The position numbers and the translations under genes are program-made. Shown here in pieces: positions 1 through 8,509 of a DNA stretch of 8,509 nucleotides; positions within the stretch are counted from its first letter, which is position 1, and the number at the start of each line of letters is the position of its first letter. The notes under the pieces are model-generated. The model was not told where the DNA came from, did no database searches, and saw nothing but the letters and a program-made list of their open reading frames with translations. The stretch spans positions 1 through 8,509 of the forward strand of contig DMZB01000166.1 of NCBI GenBank assembly GCA_003482405.1, in the 5' to 3' direction. This DNA comes from Lactobacillus sp. GTDB taxonomy: Bacteria; Bacillota; Bacilli; Lactobacillales; Lactobacillaceae.

Positions 1-359
1 TTCCTTCACAGATCAACTATGTGATTAAAACGCGTTTTACAATCCAAAATGGTTATATTGTTGAAAGCAAGCGTGGTGGTGGTGGCTACATCCGCATTTT
101 AAAAGTCAATTTACTGGCTGATGCAGATGTGTTGGACAACCTACTGAACGACGTGGTGGGTGACTCCATTAACCAACACGACGCCTACGCAATTGTTAAT
201 TCATTATTTAATGATGGTGTTTTAAAGGAACGTGAAGCGAACATTATTCTTTCTGCAATTGATAAGGACACACTCAATGTGACCGATCATGAAGTCGAAA
301 ACACGCTACGGGCACGAATTTTAATTGGTGTGCTCAATCGTCTTCGTTTTGAAGATTAG
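1..359 (+). CDS. ctsR: Transcriptional repressor CtsR, 5' end cut by the window edge
   Basis: CtsR represses class III heat-shock genes (clp genes and often its own operon) by binding heptanucleotide direct repeats near their promoters; this role is family knowledge. The open frame enters at base 3 and reads PSQINYVIKTRFT, then GYIVESKRGGGGYIRI, which is the end of the winged helix-turn-helix with its tetraglycine wing (codons 75-86), the loop reported as the heat sensor in Bacillus CtsR. The rest is the helical C-terminal dimerisation domain ending RLRFED, with a TAG stop. About 118 residues are visible against a usual 150-155, so roughly 35 N-terminal residues, the start codon and the upstream operator and promoter lie outside. 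An internal GTG at 21 is not a real start, since conserved CtsR sequence continues upstream of it. clpC follows 69 bases later, presumably in the same operon. Confidence 0.95.
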   Translation, partial: PSQINYVIKTRFTIQNGYIVESKRGGGGYIRILKVNLLADADVLDNLLNDVVGDSINQHDAYAIVNSLFNDGVLKEREANIILSAIDKDTLNVTDHEVENTLRARILIGVLNRLRFED

Positions 360-384
360 CAATAATGAACGTTTGACGAAGACT

Positions 385-406
385 CGCGTGGCGTAATTAC
401 CGCGCG
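385..406 (+). promoter_or_regulatory. GC-rich hairpin in the ctsR-clpC gap
   Basis: CGCGTGG (385-391) can pair with CCGCGCG (400-406) over seven pairs, one of them G-U, with an eight-base loop. It is not followed by a run of T, so it is not an ordinary terminator. It ends only seven bases before the purine-rich stretch (413-421) that serves as the clpC ribosome binding site. It could stabilise or process the mRNA or tune clpC translation. The structure is seen in the sequence; any role is inference. I see no tandem CtsR heptamer in this gap. Confidence 0.4.
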
Positions 407-428
407 GTTATGAAAGGCAGGACAGAAG

Positions 429-2927
429 ATGGACAATTTATTCACACCTAGTGCTAAGGACGTTTTAGTATTAGCACAGGAACAAGCTAAGTATTTTAAA
501 CATCAGGCTGTGGGTACTGAACACTTATTACTGGCATTGACCATCGAACAAAATGGGATTGCCAACAAAGTCCTGCAGCAGTTTAGCGTGACAGAAGAAG
601 ACGTGCGTGAGGAAATCGAGCGGTTCACAGGCTACGGTACGCTCACAAATGTCGATAAAGAAACGTACTTGCCATATTCACCAAAGGCCAAGGACATTTT
701 GACTTTGGCCGGCGATGAGGCTAAGCGGCTTGGTTCGACCAAAATTGGTACCGAGCATTTGCTGTTAGCACTGTTATCTGATGAAAGCATTCTATCCTCA
801 CGTATTTTGATGACCTTGAACTTGGATCTTGGTCAAACACGCAAGGTCATCTTGCGTAAACTTGGTGTGGCGGATACACCACGCCGTCGTCAGCAGATGG
901 CTAAAGCTAACAACAACGCCAACAAGCAGGAAGGGACGCCGACGTTGGACTCACTGGCCCGTGATTTAACGGCTTTGGCAGCGGATCAACAGATGGATCC
1001 TGTTGTTGGCCGGGCCAAGGAAGTTAAGCGTGTCATTCAAATCCTGAGTCGTCGAACCAAGAACAATCCAGTTCTGATTGGTGAACCCGGGGTTGGTAAA
1101 ACAGCGATTGCTGAAGGGCTGGCCCAAAAGATTGTTGCTGGTGATGTACCTGACGACTTGGCCGACAAACGGTTAATGATGCTCGATATGGGTTCACTAG
1201 TGGCTGGTACCAAGTATCGTGGTGAGTTTGAAGACCGTTTAAAAAAGGTTATTGAAGAGATTTACAACGACGGTCATGTGATTCTGTTTATTGATGAATT
1301 GCATACCTTGATTGGTGCTGGTGGTGCTGAAGGTGCGATCGATGCTTCTAACATTTTGAAGCCGGCTTTGGCTCGTGGCGAACTTCAAACCATTGGAGCA
1401 ACGACGCTTAACGAATACCAAAAGTACATTGAATCAGATGCAGCGTTGGAACGTCGGTTTGCAACGGTTACGGTTGATGAACCGACTGAAGATGAAGCCA
1501 CTGAGATTTTGGAAGGCCTTAAGAGCCGTTATGAGGAACATCACCAAGTTGAGATCACAAATGATGCTGTAGAAGCAGCCGTCAAGTTATCCTCACGTTA
1601 CATCACGGAGCGCTTCTTACCAGATAAGGCGATTGACCTGATGGATGAAGCAGCAGCTAAGGTACGTATTGATGCTTCCGGTCACAAGTCGAAGTTGTCC
1701 AAGCAAGAAGATAAACTCGATGAGTTACGTCAGCAAAAAGAAGCAGCCATTGAGGAACAGGACTTTGATGGTGCAGCTGCTCTGCGTGAAAAGGAAATGG
1801 CCCTGCGCAAACGTGTTGATAAGATGATGGACGAGCAGGACAATGACGCATTGTCTGGTCAGCCACATTATGAACTCAAGGTTGGCGCAGAAGATGTTGC
1901 CGAGGTCGTTTCTGAGTGGACCGGTGTTCCTTTGACTCAGCTTCAGAAAAACGAAGAAGCACGTTTGCTGAATCTTGAAAAGGTCTTACACAAACGTGTT
2001 GTTGGTCAAAATGAAGCCATTTCTGCTGTATCACGGGCAATTCGTCGGGCACGTTCTGGGTTGAAAGATCCAAACCGTCCCATTGGTTCGTTTATGTTCC
2101 TTGGTCCTACCGGGGTCGGGAAGACTGAGCTGGCGAAGGCGTTGGCTGAAGCAATGTTTGGCTCAGAAGATAATATGATTCGAGTCGACATGTCTGAATA
2201 CCAAGAACGGTTTAGTTCCAGTCGTCTGATTGGGGCTGCACCCGGATACGTTGGGTATGACGAAGGTGGCCAATTAACAGAACAAGTACGTAATAAACCT
2301 TATTCTGTTGTTTTACTGGATGAAGCTGAAAAGGCCGACACGGAAGTCTTTAACTTGTTATTACAGGTCTTAGATGATGGTTTCTTAACGGATTCCAAGG
2401 GCCGCAAAGTTGATTTCCGTAACACGATTCTCATTATGACGTCTAACTTGGGTGCGACTGCAGTTCGTGACGATAAGGAAGTTGGGTTTGGCGCAACTAG
2501 TGCCTCGGACAACTATGCCGCAATGTCAGACAAGATTCGCCAGGCGTTGAAGCAAACATTCCGGCCTGAATTCCTAAACCGGATTGATGAAACCGTGATT
2601 TTCCATTCATTGACGAAGCCAGAACTGCACGAAATTGTGAAGATTATGGCTGGCAATGTGTTGGCACGGGTTGCTGAACAGGGCATCAAAGTTAAGATTA
2701 CGCCAGCTGCAATTGATGTGGTTGCTGAAGTTGGTTTCGATCCCGAATATGGTGCACGGCCGATTCGTCGGGCATTACAGACACAGGTTGAAGATCAATT
2801 GAGTGAAGCATTAATTTCCGGACAAATTAAGACTAATGATGCGGTTACGGTGGGGGCCAAGGCTGGCAAGATCACTGTGACCACAAAGGAACAACCAGTG
2901 AAGAAACCAGCAGTTGGTTCTAAGTAA
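429..2927 (+). CDS. clpC: ATP-dependent Clp protease ATP-binding subunit ClpC
   Basis: ClpC is a cytoplasmic AAA+ hexamer that unfolds damaged or tagged proteins and passes them to ClpP. The protein has 832 residues, near the family size of about 810-830. Two Clp-N repeats occupy roughly residues 3-75 and 78-146, each carrying GTEHLLLAL. The first AAA+ module has Walker A GEPGVGKT (218-225), pore Tyr263 in KYRGEFE and Walker B D289-E290. A coiled-coil M domain with a UVR-like stretch follows at about 418-465, the mark of ClpC rather than ClpA or ClpE. The second module has Walker A GPTGVGKT (559-566), pore loop GYVGY (606-610) and Walker B D631-E632. The VGF tripeptide that docks ClpP is at 685-687, and GARPIRR is near 775. 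ATG at 429 follows AAAGG/AGG (413-421) at good spacing. It is intact and probably cotranscribed with ctsR; adaptors McsA/McsB are absent here. The terminator at 3009-3047 follows it. Confidence 0.97.
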   Translation: MDNLFTPSAKDVLVLAQEQAKYFKHQAVGTEHLLLALTIEQNGIANKVLQQFSVTEEDVREEIERFTGYGTLTNVDKETYLPYSPKAKDILTLAGDEAKRLGSTKIGTEHLLLALLSDESILSSRILMTLNLDLGQTRKVILRKLGVADTPRRRQQMAKANNNANKQEGTPTLDSLARDLTALAADQQMDPVVGRAKEVKRVIQILSRRTKNNPVLIGEPGVGKTAIAEGLAQKIVAGDVPDDLADKRLMMLDMGSLVAGTKYRGEFEDRLKKVIEEIYNDGHVILFIDELHTLIGAGGAEGAIDASNILKPALARGELQTIGATTLNEYQKYIESDAALERRFATVTVDEPTEDEATEILEGLKSRYEEHHQVEITNDAVEAAVKLSSRYITERFLPDKAIDLMDEAAAKVRIDASGHKSKLSKQEDKLDELRQQKEAAIEEQDFDGAAALREKEMALRKRVDKMMDEQDNDALSGQPHYELKVGAEDVAEVVSEWTGVPLTQLQKNEEARLLNLEKVLHKRVVGQNEAISAVSRAIRRARSGLKDPNRPIGSFMFLGPTGVGKTELAKALAEAMFGSEDNMIRVDMSEYQERFSSSRLIGAAPGYVGYDEGGQLTEQVRNKPYSVVLLDEAEKADTEVFNLLLQVLDDGFLTDSKGRKVDFRNTILIMTSNLGATAVRDDKEVGFGATSASDNYAAMSDKIRQALKQTFRPEFLNRIDETVIFHSLTKPELHEIVKIMAGNVLARVAEQGIKVKITPAAIDVVAEVGFDPEYGARPIRRALQTQVEDQLSEALISGQIKTNDAVTVGAKAGKITVTTKEQPVKKPAVGSK

Positions 2928-2969
2928 CTAATTTCATGCAGCTGATCTCATGTAGCTAATTTTAAAATG
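2928..2969 (+). repeat. Three imperfect tandem 14-base units after the clpC stop
   Basis: The 42 bases directly after the clpC TAA split into CTAATTTCATGCAG (2928-2941), CTGATCTCATGTAG (2942-2955) and CTAATTTTAAAATG (2956-2969). Units 1 and 2 match at 11 of 14 positions; units 1 and 3 match at 9 of 14, so the third copy is decayed or coincidental. The third unit also contains the perfect palindrome ATTTTAAAAT (2959-2968). This looks like a small local duplication in the 3' untranslated part of the ctsR-clpC mRNA. No function is known to me. Confidence 0.5.
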
Positions 2970-3008
2970 TTGAGTACTAGATAATTAGACAGTAACTACA
3001 GTTAATTC

Positions 3009-3047
3009 AAACGGTCGTCAGGCAAGATGCTTGATGGCCGTTTTTAT
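3009..3047 (+). terminator. Intrinsic terminator of the ctsR-clpC operon
   Basis: ACGGTCGTCAGGCA (3011-3024) pairs with TGCTTGATGGCCGT (3028-3041) over 14 positions, three of them G-U, around a three-base AGA that will open a little to form the loop. The last stem base begins a TTTTT run (3041-3045), and two A bases before the stem can pair with the first T bases after it. It lies about 80 bases after the clpC stop and upstream of tetR, so it separates the heat-shock operon from what follows. Confidence 0.88.
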
Positions 3048-3232
3048 TGGTTACCGTACTTTGCTGGCCGACATTGTGAGCTTTTTCTACTCAGTGTCAT
3101 TATTTGTTAACTGTGGCGATGCGAGGTGCTGCGAAACAGGTTTGACAATGGTCAGATAGTTGATTTTTTTGAGCTTAACAGGCAAACTAATAACAGTTAT
3201 GAAGCGGCTGAGTAGTCAACCGTGGTTTACAC
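3048..3232 (+). promoter_or_regulatory. clpC-tetR gap, second half: weak tetR promoter region
   Basis: The clpC-tetR gap is about 320 bases; after the terminator it holds no convincing gene. The best promoter element is TTGACA at 3142-3147, but the positions 17 bases on (3165-3170) read TTTTTT rather than a good -10 box, so the promoter is uncertain. A short dyad, TGAC-N4-GTCA (3143-3154), overlaps that -35 box. A TetR protein often binds a dyad beside its own promoter, so this is a possible self-regulation site, but four-base arms occur often by chance. Confidence 0.25.
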
Positions 3233-3239
3233 AAGGGGG
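3233..3239 (+). promoter_or_regulatory. Ribosome binding site that sets the tetR start
   Basis: AAGGGGG ends seven bases before ATG 3247 and matches the AAGGAGG consensus with one change. It favours ATG 3247 over the TTG at 3160, which would add 29 residues unlike the family and has no such site. GTG 3241 is in frame too, but it lies only one base after the site. Confidence 0.75.
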
Positions 3240-3246
3240 TGTGAGG

Positions 3247-3837
3247 ATGAGTCGCGAAGCACAACTAGCTGCTACTCGACAAAAGATTCTGAACGCAGCG
3301 CGTGATCAATTTTTGGTGAAGGGCTATGCTGACACATCGACACGTGACATTGCGAATGCAGTCGGAATTACGCAACCGGCACTCTACCACCATTTTTCCG
3401 ACAAGGAACTGATTTTTGTTGAGGTGATTGAAACTGTTGGCGGAGAACTAGCTGCCAACATGAATGCGATTCTTGATGCTGATGAAGGGGATGGGCTAAA
3501 CGTGTTGACGGATCTATCCGCAGCAATGGTTGCCATTCACCCCCGGGATGCCTTCAGCCTTATCCATGGTAGCTTTCAGTATTTACGTCCGGAAAATCAG
3601 GGAAAACTGGGACGGTTGTTTGCGACGGATTATTTGCAACCATTAGTCCGCTTTTTTAAGTCCGGTAAGGTGAAACTCCGCGACGGCGTGGACCCAATGA
3701 CAGCCGCTAATTTTTATCTCACAAGTCTGGCGCCATTATTTGCTAAATTCCATCAACTGGGTGGTCCAGAGCTAACGCAACGTGAACACATTCAGGTATT
3801 GTTGAAGTTGATTTTGTTTGGCGTTGCTAGCGAGTAG
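3247..3837 (+). CDS. TetR/AcrR family transcriptional regulator
   Basis: This is a DNA-binding regulator of 196 residues, a usual length for TetR proteins, which act as dimers and mostly repress genes for efflux, lipid or stress functions until a small molecule binds. The N-terminal TetR_N domain is clear: RQKILNAARDQF (11-22), KGY (25-27), then the helix-turn-helix TSTRDIANAVGI-TQPALYHHFSDKELIF (30-57) with the typical YHHF recognition-helix end. Residues from about 70 on form the helical ligand-binding and dimer domain, too variable to name a ligand. No efflux pump or other obvious target is adjacent; the neighbours are clpC and rpoB, so the target is unknown, and self-control is possible. 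Its codon choice looks less biased than that of rpoB, as expected for a low-expression gene. It has its own terminator at 3955-4007. The family call is secure; the regulon is not known. Confidence 0.93.
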   Translation: MSREAQLAATRQKILNAARDQFLVKGYADTSTRDIANAVGITQPALYHHFSDKELIFVEVIETVGGELAANMNAILDADEGDGLNVLTDLSAAMVAIHPRDAFSLIHGSFQYLRPENQGKLGRLFATDYLQPLVRFFKSGKVKLRDGVDPMTAANFYLTSLAPLFAKFHQLGGPELTQREHIQVLLKLILFGVASE

Positions 3838-3847
3838 AAAAGCTAAG

Positions 3848-3866
3848 CCTTCTCGTTGACAGAAGG
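3848..3866 (+). repeat. Small inverted repeat after tetR
   Basis: CCTTCT (3848-3853) and AGAAGG (3861-3866) form a perfect six-base inverted repeat with a seven-base loop, eleven bases after the tetR stop. There is no T run, so it is not a terminator. The TTGACA of the possible promoter at 3856-3884 lies in its loop and right arm. It could be a protein site or chance. Confidence 0.35.
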
Positions 3867-3884
3867 ACTAAAACCGAGTATATG
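3856..3884 (+). promoter_or_regulatory. Possible sigma-A promoter P1 in the tetR-rpoB gap
   Basis: A perfect -35 box TTGACA (3856-3861) stands 17 bases before TATATG (3879-3884), which matches the -10 consensus at four of six positions but lacks the important last T. If it is active, transcription would start near 3890 and meet the terminator at 3955-4007 before reaching rpoB. It would then give either a short RNA of about 115 bases or an attenuated leader for rpoBC. Confidence 0.4.
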
Positions 3885-3896
3885 AACAAACGTATA
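3879..3896 (+). promoter_or_regulatory. Imperfect 18-base dyad, operator-like
   Basis: TATATG and CGTATA are inverted arms (five of six positions complementary in strict terms, the sixth a G-U type mismatch) around AACAAA. The dyad covers the -10 box of possible promoter P1, where a repressor such as the adjacent TetR protein could act. The same bases also contain the direct repeat GTATAT (3878-3883 and 3892-3897). The dyad is visible; its function is guesswork. Confidence 0.25.
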
Positions 3897-3914
3897 TCAC
3901 TGTGAATAAAAATC

Positions 3915-3942
3915 GTCTTGGCGATCTATTGTCCGTCAAGGC
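3915..3942 (+). ncRNA. Hairpin in a possible leader or short RNA before rpoB
   Basis: GTCTTGGCG (3915-3923) can pair with CGTCAAGGC (3934-3942) over nine positions, two of them G-U, around a ten-base loop. It lies between possible promoter P1 and the terminator at 3955-4007. Promoter, hairpin and terminator within about 150 bases could make a small RNA or an attenuator leader. It matches no RNA family that I recognise. Equally, it may just be the untranslated tail of the tetR mRNA. Confidence 0.25.
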
Positions 3943-3954
3943 CTTTATAGATAA

Positions 3955-4007
3955 GCAAAAGCAGCTTTCATTTAAACTTTAAAAGAAATGGTGCTTTTGC
4001 CTTTTTT
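3955..4007 (+). terminator. Intrinsic terminator between tetR and rpoB
   Basis: GCAAAAGCA (3955-3963) pairs perfectly with TGCTTTTGC (3992-4000). Inside, CATTT (3969-3973) can pair with AAATG (3986-3990) after a small bulge. A run of six T (4002-4007) follows. It ends the tetR transcript about 120 bases past its stop and shields the rpoB promoter just downstream. Read from promoter P1, it could also act as an attenuator. Confidence 0.85.
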
Positions 4008-4022
4008 ATGCCCAAAAACCAG

Positions 4023-4052
4023 TTTACAAGCCATTTGTAATGAAACTGTAAT
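4023..4052 (+). promoter_or_regulatory. rpoB: Probable rpoBC promoter P2
   Basis: TTTACA (4023-4028, five of six to the -35 consensus) stands 18 bases before TGTAAT (4047-4052, five of six to the -10 consensus). Transcription would begin near 4059, giving a leader of about 45 bases before the TTG start. The same hexamer TGTAAT occurs 11 bases earlier (4036-4041), about one helical turn away. The location just after a terminator and before a highly expressed operon supports it. Confidence 0.55.
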
Positions 4053-4089
4053 ATTGGTGGACGGACTTATTCACTGGAAAATCATTTCG

Positions 4090-4098
4090 AAGGAGTGA
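4090..4098 (+). promoter_or_regulatory. rpoB: Ribosome binding site that sets the rpoB TTG start
   Basis: AAGGAGTGA fits the anti-Shine-Dalgarno sequence well; its AGGAG ends eight bases before TTG 4104. The upstream in-frame GTG at 4095 lies inside this site and so cannot be the start. TTG 4104 begins the usual lactobacillus RpoB N-terminus, (M)[19 protein letters not shown]. Confidence 0.85.
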
Positions 4099-4103
4099 AG
4101 AAC

Positions 4104-7728
<3,625 letters not shown>

Positions 7729-7754
7729 TGTAAACTGTCACCATTGAAACTAAT

Positions 7755-7763
7755 AAGGAGGTC
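7755..7763 (+). promoter_or_regulatory. rpoC: Ribosome binding site that sets the rpoC TTG start
   Basis: AAGGAGGTC is an almost perfect Shine-Dalgarno ending six bases before TTG 7770. The codons after TTG give [23 protein letters not shown], the standard beta' N-terminus, so TTG and not the later ATG at 7797 is the start. Confidence 0.88.
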
Positions 7764-7769
7764 AATCCT

Positions 7770-8509
7770 TTGATTGATGTCAACAAATTTGAAAGCATGC
7801 AGATTGGGCTTGCTTCGCCCGATAAAATCCGCAGCTGGTCATATGGTGAAGTTAAAAAGCCAGAGACCATCAATTACCGGACATTAAAGCCTGAACGCGA
7901 TGGGCTGTTCGATGAACGGATTTTTGGACCAACGAAAGACTGGGAATGTGCATGTGGTAAGTACAAACGGATTCGCTACAAGGGTGTTGTTTGTGACCGT
8001 TGTGGTGTTGAAGTTACCCGTTCTAAGGTTCGCCGTGAACGGATGGGGCACATTGAATTAGCCGCTCCTGTAACTCACATCTGGTACTTTAAGGGTATTC
8101 CAAGTCGTATGGGTTTGGTTTTGGACATGAGCCCACGGGCACTTGAAGAAATCATCTACTTTGCTTCATACGTTGTCTTGGAAGCTGGTAACACACCTTT
8201 GGAACGCAAACAGTTGCTGTCCGAACGTGACTACCGTGAAAAGAAAGCACAATACGGGAATGAATTCCAAGCTGAAATGGGTGCCGAAGCAATTCGTAAG
8301 TTGCTGGCTGCTGTCGACTTGGATAAAGAAGCCGCAGAATTGAAGGAAGAGCTGAAGGATGCCTCAGGTCAAAAACGGACGCGTGCCGTTCGTCGTCTGG
8401 ACATTTTGGAAGCCTTCATCAAGTCTGGTAACCGTCCTGACTGGATGGTTATGGATGTTGTGCCGGTTATTCCACCGGATTTACGGCCAATGGTTCAATT
8501 GGAAGGTGG
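7770..8509 (+). CDS. rpoC: DNA-directed RNA polymerase subunit beta', 3' end cut by the window edge
   Basis: RpoC is the beta' subunit, which carries the catalytic magnesium site and most of the clamp. The first 246 codons are present, out of roughly 1200 in the family. After (M)[12 protein letters not shown] come [24 protein letters not shown], split near residue 30, and the zinc-binding domain with four cysteines, C60, C62, C75 and C78, in [20 protein letters not shown]. Further on are [21 protein letters not shown] and [20 protein letters not shown]. The window ends in the lid element (RPMVQLEGG) next to the RNA exit path. The NADFDGD catalytic loop would lie beyond the window. No promoter is seen in the 41 bases after rpoB, so it is probably cotranscribed with it. 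It is intact as far as it runs. Confidence 0.97.
   Translation, partial: MIDVNKFESMQIGLASPDKIRSWSYGEVKKPETINYRTLKPERDGLFDERIFGPTKDWECACGKYKRIRYKGVVCDRCGVEVTRSKVRRERMGHIELAAPVTHIWYFKGIPSRMGLVLDMSPRALEEIIYFASYVVLEAGNTPLERKQLLSERDYREKKAQYGNEFQAEMGAEAIRKLLAAVDLDKEAAELKEELKDASGQKRTRAVRRLDILEAFIKSGNRPDWMVMDVVPVIPPDLRPMVQLEG

Noticed and set aside
2971..2986. GATAAT (2980-2985) as a -10 box after clpC
   Set aside because: There is no acceptable -35 box at proper spacing, and the clpC terminator follows at once.
3139..3154. TTTGACAATGGTCA before tetR as a CtsR heptamer operator
   Set aside because: CtsR sites need tandem direct heptamers; here the second half is inverted, and the gene is not a typical CtsR target.
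3160..3246. Extended tetR N-terminus from TTG 3160
   Set aside because: The 29 extra residues do not resemble the family, and the good ribosome binding site sits before ATG 3247.
4095..4103. GTG 4095 as the rpoB start
   Set aside because: The codon is part of the AAGGAG ribosome binding site; TTG 4104 has correct spacing and the usual N-terminus.

Overview
The window is a housekeeping stretch of a Gram-positive chromosome, most likely from a lactobacillus (family Lactobacillaceae). The reasons are the order ctsR - clpC - (tetR) - rpoB - rpoC with every gene on the + strand, the absence of the mcsA/mcsB pair that separates ctsR from clpC in Bacillus, strong AAGGAG-type ribosome binding sites, TTG starts on both large RNA polymerase subunits, and protein sequences that read as typical Lactobacillales CtsR, ClpC, RpoB and RpoC. 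The genus cannot be fixed from the sequence alone.

Layout. Positions 1-359 hold the 3' three quarters of ctsR, the repressor of class III heat-shock genes; its start lies before the window. A 69-base gap with a GC-rich hairpin leads to clpC (429-2927), the Hsp100 unfoldase that feeds ClpP. ctsR and clpC look like one operon, closed by a strong intrinsic terminator (3009-3047). Three imperfect tandem copies of a 14-base unit lie between the clpC stop codon and that terminator. A TetR-family regulator gene (3247-3837) stands alone between clpC and rpoB. The 266-base tetR-rpoB gap holds a possible promoter, two small dyads, an intrinsic terminator (3955-4007) and then a second promoter placed correctly for rpoB.

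rpoB (4104-7728) and rpoC (7770 to beyond the end) follow with a 41-base gap and form the RNA polymerase beta/beta' operon. As read, rpoB is broken. Two bases are missing from a conserved Arg codon at 7155, so the reading frame ends at 7163. The rest of the protein continues intact in another frame to 7728. Because the gene is essential and both sides are perfectly conserved in style, a sequencing or assembly error is the simplest explanation.

The genes fall into three units: heat-shock control and protein quality control (ctsR-clpC), a single regulator of unknown target (tetR), and core transcription (rpoBC). I see no mobile element, CRISPR array, tRNA or rRNA, and no sign of a new multi-gene system. 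The parts worth a second look are the rpoB frameshift and the structured non-coding gap before rpoB.
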